A program made the translations under genes and the position numbers. Of a stretch of DNA of 45,029 bases, positions 39,098-45,029 are shown piece by piece. How positions within the stretch are numbered: the stretch's first letter is position 1; each line of letters opens with the position of its first letter. The DNA lies in contig NZ_AHAM01000263.1 in the NCBI RefSeq assembly GCF_000236565.1, forward strand, positions 1 through 45,029, in the 5' to 3' direction. Origin of the DNA: Mesorhizobium alhagi CCNWXJ12-2. GTDB lineage: Bacteria; Pseudomonadota; Alphaproteobacteria; Rhizobiales; Rhizobiaceae. The notes under the pieces were generated by a model. It made no database searches and was not told the DNA's origin. It worked only from the letters and a program-made list of their open reading frames with translations.

Positions 39098-39886
39098 ATG
39101 ACAGACGGGATGAAGCGGCGGATCCTGAGCTTCCTGGCGCGTGGCGATGTCGCCGTCCGGCCGGCGGCGAATGCGGGCAGGGTTCTGCTCGACGCCGGCG
39201 AACGGGGAACGATCGCCGTCGACGCGGCCTTGCTGGCGGCAATGGCGAAGGACGGCGCGCTGATCCGGCAGGGCGCACGCCTTTCATTAGCTCGGCAGGA
39301 CGAAACGGCCGGTCGGAGCAAGACGGACAACAGCCGCTTCCAGGATCAGCACCGCGAGCTCGAGATCATGCAGGTCGAGGCCGGCGGGGAACCGGGCCTT
39401 GCCCTGATCAACCTGGCGGAATCGCCGCTGGGGCAATTGATGCGCCGCCGCGGCGCGGACGGCAGGCCGTTCCTGACGCAGGCCGAGTTCGCGGCCGGCG
39501 AGCGGCTGCGGTCGGACTATACGCGCGGCAGGATCATGCCGCGGCTCAGCGCGAACTGGGAAGCGAGCGTGTCTTCGGGCACGCGCGCTCAGGGCGGCGG
39601 GCTGGCCGAACTGACCGATGCGGCGCTCGCGGCGCGCCAGCGCGTCGATGCGGCGATCGCGGCGGTCGGCCCGGAGCTTTCAGGCGTGCTGATCGACGTT
39701 TGCTGCTTCCTGAAAGGCCTGGAACTGGTCGAGCGCGAGCGCAACTGGCCGGTGCGCTCGGCCAAGATCGTGCTCAAGACCGCGCTCGGCGTGCTCAGCC
39801 GCCATTACAATCCGGCGGCAGGAAGATCCGCGCGGCATCGCCCGCTGCATTGGGGAACCGACGATTACCGGCCTAAGGTGTGTTGA
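39098..39886 (+). CDS. DUF6456 domain protein
   Basis: The 262-residue protein has a C-terminal domain with FLKGLELVERERNWPVRSAK and LKTALGVLSRHY, the signature stretch of DUF6456, and a poorly conserved N-terminal half that looks like a degenerate winged helix. It begins just after the DnaA-domain gene and is probably cotranscribed. The final codons (RPKVC and stop) lie inside one arm of a long inverted repeat, so the native C-terminus may have been replaced. Function unknown; a DNA-linked role is likely from the company it keeps. Confidence 0.85.
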   Translation: MTDGMKRRILSFLARGDVAVRPAANAGRVLLDAGERGTIAVDAALLAAMAKDGALIRQGARLSLARQDETAGRSKTDNSRFQDQHRELEIMQVEAGGEPGLALINLAESPLGQLMRRRGADGRPFLTQAEFAAGERLRSDYTRGRIMPRLSANWEASVSSGTRAQGGGLAELTDAALAARQRVDAAIAAVGPELSGVLIDVCCFLKGLELVERERNWPVRSAKIVLKTALGVLSRHYNPAAGRSARHRPLHWGTDDYRPKVC

Positions 39887-40020
39887 GATTCAGGTGATGC
39901 CGGCCTGCAAATGGCGGCTTTCTGCGCTTCCGGTGCTCACGGACCTGAATGTCCGCTCCGCTCCGGTTCTCGAAATCTACCATTTTCGTCTCGGCCTGAC
40001 CTGAATCTCCACACACCTTA
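39874..40020. repeat. 147-base extended hairpin repeat element
   Basis: The outer arms TAAGGTGTGTTGAGATTCAG (and GT) at 39874-39895 and the complementary stretch at 39999-40020 match in 21 of 22 positions. Further inside, GCCGGC/GGC, AAATGG/CCATTT, TTTC/GAAA, CCGG/CCGG and CGGAC/GTCCG also pair in order, so the whole element can fold into one long hairpin. The central part (GCTTCCGGTGCTCACG) is, from memory, a sequence seen many times between genes in rhizobial genomes. It lies between the convergent DUF6456 and sufE genes and may act as a two-way terminator. Confidence 0.8.
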
Positions 40021-40034
40021 AATGTCGGTATAGC

Positions 40035-40460
40035 TCAGGCGTGCTGGACGAGGGCGGCTTCGGCGTCGCCCTTCATGCGCTTGACCATCGAGCGCAGGCC
40101 GTTGGCGCGCTGCGGCGACAGGTGCTCGTCGAGGCCGAGCGAGCGCATCAGCGCCTCGGCGTCGGTCTTCACGATCTCGCTGGCGCGCCTGCCCGAAAAC
40201 AGGGCCAGCATGATGGCGACCAAGCCGCGGACGATATGGGCGTCGGAATCGCCCTGGAAGCGGACGACCGGATCCGGGCCAGGGCCCTTGTCGGTCACCA
40301 GCCAGACCTGGCTGACACAACCCTGGACCTTGTGGGCGGCGTCTCGCGCCTCGTCTGGAAAGGGCGGCAGCGCCTCACCCAGTTCGATGATGTAGCGATA
40401 GCGCTCTTCCCACTCGTCCAGGAAGGCGAAATCGTCGCGGATGGTGTCGATCGTAGTCAT
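40035..40460 (-). CDS. sufE: SufE family cysteine desulfuration protein
   Basis: The 141-residue protein has the sulfur-accepting cysteine in VQGCVSQVWL (Cys48) and the downstream GLVAIMLALFSG region of SufE. It takes persulfide sulfur from the SufS cysteine desulfurase and passes it to the Fe-S scaffold. No other suf gene is in the window, which is common for a stand-alone sufE in alphaproteobacteria. Confidence 0.93.
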   Translation of the reverse strand: MTTIDTIRDDFAFLDEWEERYRYIIELGEALPPFPDEARDAAHKVQGCVSQVWLVTDKGPGPDPVVRFQGDSDAHIVRGLVAIMLALFSGRRASEIVKTDAEALMRSLGLDEHLSPQRANGLRSMVKRMKGDAEAALVQHA

Positions 40461-40883
40461 TTGCCGTCGATATAGTGATTGCGCCGGGCCGCGTCACGGA
40501 AAAAGACGGGGCAGGCAGCATCGGGGCAAATTACCCCTCCACCACGCCCCTCAAGCAGGGCTATCGCATATAGGGCAGGAGAAAGACGGATAGGTAAGCC
40601 TGCTCCGCCCGTCATCCCGAGGATCTGCCTGGGCTGCGGTCTTGGAGAGCACTGAGCCTACCGGGGTTTCGGAGTCGTTTGTGACTGATCGCCTGCGGCA
40701 GATCCTCGGGACAAGCCCGAGGATGACGGCGTTGAAGCGTATAGGCCCACCAAGCTCATATGGGATAACCCTGCCCCCGCAGGGGGAGACCGGACGCCGC
40801 TCCTCAAACCAGACGCGATTGAAAGAGGCGTGTTCTTCTCCCCGCTGCGGAGAGAAGGTTTCGTGCGATTGGCCGCGCAAACC
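40461..40883. repeat. Mosaic of intergenic palindromic repeats
   Basis: Three palindromic units lie close together with no gene. The first pairs GTCATCCCGAGGATCTGCC (40611-40629) with GGCAGATCCTCGGG (40697-40710), followed by its own hairpin CCTCGGG-ACAA-GCCCGAGG. The second is CCCCC-GCA-GGGGG near 40774-40786. The third is CTTCTCCCCGC paired with GCGGAGAGAAG near 40835-40857. Such repeat blocks are common between genes in this group of bacteria. The minus-strand open frame across it (…VILGLVPRICRR…) is the usual false translation of this repeat. Confidence 0.75.
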
Positions 40884-41219
40884 TCAATTCACGGCCGGAA
40901 CGTCCGCCTGTGGCGTCGGAATGGCGCCGGTCATGGTGGCGGTGTCGGGTTCGCCGAAATTGTCGTCCAGCATTTCGAAGGCGATTCGGGCCGCTTCGCG
41001 CGCCCTGACGCCGACCGTTTGCAGGGCCGACTTGCCGGTCTCGCAAACTTCGGGTTTGCGCTCGCAAATGCCGGTCACGTCGCCGATCGCCTCGCGCGCG
41101 GCCAGAAACGCCTGGATGGCGCCGACGCTTGGAGCGTCATCGGAGGAATTGCCGGTGTCCAGCGGAAGGACCAGCAGGACCAGCGAGAACCAGAATGCCA
41201 TCCGAACCAGAAAACCCAT
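40884..41219 (-). CDS. DUF5330-like small exported protein
   Basis: The 111-residue protein starts MGFLVRMAFWFSLVLLVLPL, a signal or anchor segment, followed by a soluble helical part with a cysteine pair (GICERKPEVCETG) and a Pro/Thr-rich tail. The layout matches the rhizobial DUF5330 family. GAGGG lies upstream of the ATG at 41219; earlier start codons give no signal peptide and are unlikely. Function unknown. Confidence 0.8.
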   Translation of the reverse strand: MGFLVRMAFWFSLVLLVLPLDTGNSSDDAPSVGAIQAFLAAREAIGDVTGICERKPEVCETGKSALQTVGVRAREAARIAFEMLDDNFGEPDTATMTGAIPTPQADVPAVN

Positions 41220-41682
41220 CTGACTGCCCTCATCGTCTTCGGGGCGCGCTTCGTAAATGCGCGACCTTCTTGTTGTCGCTTCACTATGGCACAAGCCGCC
41301 CAAGGAGCGCTTGCCTGTGAAGGCGGCTTTTTCGACAAATTCGATTCAAATTTTAGATAATGCCGGGTCCGGACAGTTCGATTCATGCATTAACGGCGCG
41401 GGTAAGATTACATTAACCACGTAAACTTTTGTAATTGCACAATTTACAGGTTTTCGAAGGCGGTCTGGAGGTCCGATTGCGTGGTCTTTGGACGCCTCGC
41501 CTGGCTAAACCGTCTGTTTACCATGGAACCAACTCACCCTGTCCGTAAGCGCCGACGCCCCAATATTCGGCGTTGACGGCGGACCTCGATCGGCGCGCCT
41601 TATTCATTCTTTAAAGCCTGGGTGCGACTTTCGGATTCAACCAGAACCGGTCCGCGAACCGGGTGAAATCAGGGTGCGTTGA
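41220..41682. other. Intergenic region upstream of the histidine kinase gene
   Basis: About 460 bases between divergent genes. The middle (41360-41450) is AT-richer, with TTACATTAACC and TTTGTAATTGCAC, the probable promoter area for one or both directions. I see no gene, tRNA or clear operator. A small GAACCGG/CCGGTCC-type inverted stretch is near 41643. Confidence 0.45.
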
Positions 41683-43476
41683 GTGAGTTTGTTGGCGGCC
41701 AGATATAGCGACATGCTCGGCGCGATTGCCGCCGGTTGCGATCGGCTGGTCCACCCTTCGATCGCCGGAGAAAGCGAAAGGCTTCGCCACCGCCGCCTGA
41801 TCGGCGTGCTGCTCTCATCGCCGTTTCCGATTGCCGCCGCCGCCGGCCTGCTGCTGCCATCCGCACTCGGCGCGGCGGTCACGCTGGCCTTCATCTGCGC
41901 CACCTGTGGGGCGGCATGGCTCGCCGCCCTGCTGGTCGCCGCAACCGGCAAGGGCCGGACGGCCGGCATGATCGCGTTGGGGGCCGGCGCTGCGGTCCTG
42001 GCTTGCCTGACGGCGGCTGCCGGGGGGCTTGCCTCGCCGATGACGCTCATAATGCTTGCACTGCCGTTCGAATCTTATTGGGTGGCGCGGACCAGGAAAG
42101 CGGCGCTGTGGGGCGTGGCGGCTGCTACGGCGGCTCTCATGCTGCAGGCGGTGCTGGGCGACGCGCTGTCTTCGGGTGCTTCGCCGGCTCTGTGGCACTG
42201 GCTGCTTCCAACCGCCTATGCCGTTGCGATGCTGGCGAGGCTGGCTCCGGCCGCCGACGAAACCGGGGCCGCCCGGGAAACGAACGCCGAAACGAAGCTC
42301 GAGGACATCATCGACGCGGTGGTGCTGAGGATCGCGCCGGGCGGCGACGTCCTCGACGTCACCGAAAAATCGCTCCAGATGCTGCAACTCCCTCCGGAGC
42401 TGCTGCTTGGAACCGGGCTGTTCGACCGCATCCATGTCGGGGACCGGGTCGGCTATCTCTGCGCGCTCGCCGACCTGCGCGACGGGCGGCCGGGCCGCAA
42501 GGCGGAAATTCGCATCCGCCTGCCGCATGCGGGCAATGGCATGCCGAACGACAATTACCGGCATTTCGCGATCGAGCTGAACAGGGATTCCGGCGCGGAA
42601 CAGACATTCCTGGCGATATTGCGCGACAATGAGGAAATGGCCGAACTGCGCGCTGCATTGGCCGCGGCGGTCGATGCGAATAACGGCATCGATATCGCCA
42701 AGGGCCGTTTCCTCGCCGCCGTCAGCCATGAACTGCGCACGCCGCTCAACGCCATCATCGGCTTTTCCGATATGCTCCTGCACGAGATGTTCGGAGGCTT
42801 CAGCGACCCGCGCCAGAAGGAATATGTCGGCCTGGTCCGCGATTCGGGCCAGCATCTGCTGGAGGTCGTCAATTCGATCCTCGACGTGTCGAAGATCGAA
42901 GCCGGCTCCTATCCGACCTATCCCGAGTCTTTCCGGTTCCGAGAGGCGGTCGAGATGTGCCGCTCGATGATGAGCCTGCAGGCGCAGGCCAAGAAGGTAA
43001 GGCTGCATGCCGAGGTGGCGGCCGAGACCGGCGAAATCCTCGCCGACAAGCGCGCCGTGCAGCAGATGCTGATCAACCTCGTGTCGAACGCGGTGAAGTT
43101 CACGCCGGAGGGCGGCCGAGTGACGATCGGTGGAAAGAGGATAGGCTCGCGTCTTCACTTCTGGGTAAGCGACACCGGCATAGGCATTGCGGAAGACGAT
43201 CTGTCCACGATAGGAAAGCCGTTCACGCAGGTCCAGAACGACTATACGCGCCAGTATGAAGGCACGGGCCTGGGACTATCGCTGGTGAAGGGGCTGGTGG
43301 CGCTGCATGACGGCACGATGTCGATCGAAAGCGCGGTGGGCGAGGGCACTGTCGTGACGATAAGCCTGCCGGTCGACGGACCCGCCGGACAGGTATGCAA
43401 CGACGGCGGCGAATTGCTGCCGATGCCGGGCAGGACGAAAGAGAAGGTCGATGGCACGCTCCGCAAAGCAGGCTAG
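41683..43476 (+). CDS. Sensor histidine kinase, PleC/DivJ/PdhS-like
   Basis: The 597-residue protein has about five N-terminal membrane helices (roughly residues 38-190), a PAS-like domain (about 205-325), then HisKA with the phospho-acceptor His349 in FLAAVSHELRTPLNAI, and a full HATPase: NLVSNAVKFTPEGG, DTGIGI and GTGLGLSLVKGL. The stretch IIGFSDMLLHEMFGG followed by a GQHLLEVVNSILDVSKIEAG-like segment is typical of the PleC/DivJ/PdhS group, which act on DivK-type regulators in cell-cycle control. No response regulator is next to it. The start is GTG 41683 or ATG 41713. Its 3' end overlaps the next gene by 26 bases. Confidence 0.9.
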   Translation: MSLLAARYSDMLGAIAAGCDRLVHPSIAGESERLRHRRLIGVLLSSPFPIAAAAGLLLPSALGAAVTLAFICATCGAAWLAALLVAATGKGRTAGMIALGAGAAVLACLTAAAGGLASPMTLIMLALPFESYWVARTRKAALWGVAAATAALMLQAVLGDALSSGASPALWHWLLPTAYAVAMLARLAPAADETGAARETNAETKLEDIIDAVVLRIAPGGDVLDVTEKSLQMLQLPPELLLGTGLFDRIHVGDRVGYLCALADLRDGRPGRKAEIRIRLPHAGNGMPNDNYRHFAIELNRDSGAEQTFLAILRDNEEMAELRAALAAAVDANNGIDIAKGRFLAAVSHELRTPLNAIIGFSDMLLHEMFGGFSDPRQKEYVGLVRDSGQHLLEVVNSILDVSKIEAGSYPTYPESFRFREAVEMCRSMMSLQAQAKKVRLHAEVAAETGEILADKRAVQQMLINLVSNAVKFTPEGGRVTIGGKRIGSRLHFWVSDTGIGIAEDDLSTIGKPFTQVQNDYTRQYEGTGLGLSLVKGLVALHDGTMSIESAVGEGTVVTISLPVDGPAGQVCNDGGELLPMPGRTKEKVDGTLRKAG

Positions 43477-44203
43477 GAAAGCTGTCGGCCGGAGCCGTGC
43501 GCTGCATGGCGGCGTGGCCGCAATGGGCGGGCTGATTTCGCGCAATCCGGTGGCGGTGGGCGGTTCCACCGCATTTCTGGTCGCGCTGCTCTATGTGTCG
43601 GCCAACGCGCTCTGGTATCAGCCGCATGCGCATCCCGGCGCATTCTTCGCAACGCGCGACTTGAACGCGGCGGGTTGGCCGGAGCGGGACACAGGCTCGG
43701 AGACGACGATCCATCTGGTGCGGCCGGAGGAAGCTCCGCCCCGCCCGAAAGGCGATCCGCGCGTCGAGCAGGTCCAGACCGTCCTGAAGGAACTGAATTT
43801 TTATGACGGCGCGGTCGACGGCCTGGCCGGCCCGAACACCACGCACGCCATCGAAGAGTATCGGCGCAAGATGGGCCTGACGGTAAGCGGGGAAATCGAC
43901 GCCGAGCTTCTCGAAATGCTGGGCACGCCGTCAACGACGGCGGGAATCGCGCCGACGCCGGCGCCTCGCGAGAGCGCCTTGCCCGTGTCCCAGATGGTGA
44001 CCGACGCGCCCGAGGACATGGTCGTCAGGATCCAGGCCGGCCTGAAAGCCTTCGGCAATAACGACATGGAAATCGACGGAGTGATCGGCTCGCGCACGCA
44101 GGCGGCGCTGCGCGAATTCCAGTCGCTGTTCGGGCTGCCCGAAACCGGCCAGCCTGACCAGGCGGTCTATGCCAAGATGAAGGAAATCGGGCTGACGAAC
44201 TGA
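43451..44203 (+). CDS. Membrane-anchored peptidoglycan-binding protein
   Basis: The 250-residue protein has one membrane segment (about residues 35-52) and two PG_binding_1 domains outside it: VQTVLKELNFYDGAVDGLAG (about 107-126) and IQAGLKAFGNNDMEIDGVIG, then QAALREFQSLFGLP. These modules bind cell wall. The gene overlaps the kinase gene by 26 bases in another frame, which links the kinase to the envelope. AAGG is upstream of the ATG. Confidence 0.9.
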   Translation: MARSAKQARKAVGRSRALHGGVAAMGGLISRNPVAVGGSTAFLVALLYVSANALWYQPHAHPGAFFATRDLNAAGWPERDTGSETTIHLVRPEEAPPRPKGDPRVEQVQTVLKELNFYDGAVDGLAGPNTTHAIEEYRRKMGLTVSGEIDAELLEMLGTPSTTAGIAPTPAPRESALPVSQMVTDAPEDMVVRIQAGLKAFGNNDMEIDGVIGSRTQAALREFQSLFGLPETGQPDQAVYAKMKEIGLTN

Positions 44204-44370
44204 GGGGCTTGGTCCCTCTTTCTGTTCCACGGCATGCTCGTGTAGTGTCCCATCCGGCGCAGAGATCCTATGCCGTCCTGCAGCATGGGAACTCGGAGCA
44301 AAGGGGCTGGTCCGCGCATCCGACAATGCCGTCAGGATCACGCGAATTGGTATACGAAACGGCCTGTCGA

Positions 44371-44775
44371 ATGATGATAGCGCAGAGATTTACCCTCGCC
44401 TTGCGAGTGACGCTTTCCTACATGGCTGGCGTGATAGGAGGTCTATTGACTGTGCTGGCTATCACGGACCCACAGCACGATGTGATGGCGGCTGACGTTT
44501 TCTCAAGTTTTGCACTGGCTGTGGCCGCGGGCTTTCTGATCTCATGGCCTCTTTATCTAACGGCGATCGCAGTCACCCTGATTTTCCCACGATCGGTAGC
44601 TGCCAATCCTGGAATTTGGAGCGTAGCAGCAACTTTAATCGGCGCCGGTTTCTCGTTTTGGACCCCGGCGTTCGATGGCGAACTCCGATCGGTCGGCGGT
44701 CTCGCCGCCGTATTGGCGGGCGCTTGTTTCTATTGCTGGAGCCTATCGAATCCGGTCCGACAAATTTCTACCTGA
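44371..44775 (+). CDS. Small integral membrane protein, unknown
   Basis: From ATG 44371 the product is 134 residues with four likely membrane helices (YMAGVIGGLLTVLAI, FALAVAAGFLISWPLYL, an IWSVAATLIGAGFSFW helix and a last AAVLAGACFYCWSL). The frame is open upstream to 44209, but that part is neither hydrophobic nor preceded by a good ribosome site. Base composition is AT-richer than its neighbours, which suggests later gain between the peptidoglycan-binding and DUF1491 genes. Function unknown. Confidence 0.65.
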   Translation: MMIAQRFTLALRVTLSYMAGVIGGLLTVLAITDPQHDVMAADVFSSFALAVAAGFLISWPLYLTAIAVTLIFPRSVAANPGIWSVAATLIGAGFSFWTPAFDGELRSVGGLAAVLAGACFYCWSLSNPVRQIST

Positions 44776-44864
44776 GACATTACCCACGCTAGCGACCCCT
44801 TTCCCGTTCCAGCGCGATGAGGGTACGGGTGGGGATAGCCTTACCGACGGAAAGCTCCCGCGAA

Positions 44865-45029
44865 ATGCGTGTCACCACCGATCTGTTCGTTTCCGCGCTT
44901 GTGCGACGGATTTTCGCCGCGGGCGGGTTTGCCGCCGTGGTCAAGCGCGGGGCGACGGAGGCTGGCGCTGTGTTCGTCATCGCGCGCGGCCGGCTGGGCG
45001 ACGCCAGCCTCTACGGTCCGGCTCCGCAG
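44865..45029 (+). CDS. DUF1491 family protein, partial (C-terminus beyond window)
   Basis: The frame from ATG 44865 is open for 55 codons to the window edge and reads MRVTTDLFVSALVRRIF, then AAGGFAAVVKRGATEAGAVF. This is the start of DUF1491 as I know it from rhizobia (small conserved alphaproteobacterial protein of unknown function). GGAAAG precedes the ATG. The minus-strand open frame across it is a shadow. Confidence 0.85.
   Translation, partial: MRVTTDLFVSALVRRIFAAGGFAAVVKRGATEAGAVFVIARGRLGDASLYGPAPQ

Noticed and set aside
38509-39876. 455-residue plus-strand frame over the DnaA-domain and DUF6456 genes
   Set aside because: It is an arginine- and glycine-rich out-of-frame reading of two genes that have clear motifs and ribosome sites.
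40551-40880. 109-residue minus-strand frame
   Set aside because: It lies entirely in palindromic repeats; the segment VILGLVPRICRR … DPRDDG is a well-known false product of that repeat.

Overview
The window looks like chromosome of an alphaproteobacterium of the Hyphomicrobiales (Rhizobiales), most likely the Mesorhizobium/Phyllobacteriaceae branch. The case rests on a betI-betC-betA-betB choline/choline-sulfate operon, a MucR/Ros regulator, a Rhizobium etli-type asparaginase, rhizobial families (DUF6456, DUF5330, DUF1491, TIGR03808), a GTTC-N7-GTTC LexA-type box and GC-rich coding sequence. This is judged from the sequence alone; no database search was run.

Region 1 (1-10.9 kb) is an accessory defence island. 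Three overlapping minus-strand genes encode a PLD-SNF2 helicase, an Eco57I-like N6-adenine methylase and an ABC/SMC-type ATPase, in that order. This matches the helicase-methylase-ATPase (Hma-type) architecture. A partial AIPR-like (abortive-infection) gene runs off the left edge. The island lies directly beyond the 3' end of tRNA-Pro(CGG) (10862-10938), a classic integration point, across about 0.7 kb with no recognisable gene.

Region 2 (11-17.4 kb, minus strand) is the osmoprotectant operon betI-betC-[PLP dehydratase]-betA-betB. Most junctions overlap by 4-8 bases, and a 28-base near-perfect palindrome before betI is probably the BetI operator. Choline-O-sulfate is cut to choline, then oxidised to betaine aldehyde and glycine betaine. 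A serine/threonine-dehydratase-like gene is embedded in the operon.

Region 3 (17.5-36.8 kb) is mostly core metabolism and housekeeping: an SCP2-type thiolase with a coupled SDR, an R. etli-type asparaginase, a Tat-exported beta-helix protein, a GreA/GreB-like factor, methylmalonyl-CoA mutase (large chain and a short second chain), a HerA-like ATPase, a methyltransferase, an L,D-transpeptidase, a 2-haloacid dehalogenase, a class IV aminotransferase, superoxide dismutase with a clear terminator, two c-type cytochromes, an S9 oligopeptidase and an SH3-like secreted protein.

Region 4 (37.2-45 kb) is regulatory. It holds MucR (with Asp in place of one zinc-binding Cys) and its terminator, an SOS-box-preceded gene for a free-standing DnaA domain IV-like protein coupled to a DUF6456 gene, a 147-base hairpin repeat, SufE, a mosaic of intergenic repeats, a DUF5330 protein, an orphan PleC/DivJ-like histidine kinase overlapping a peptidoglycan-binding protein gene, a small membrane protein, and the start of a DUF1491 gene at the right edge.
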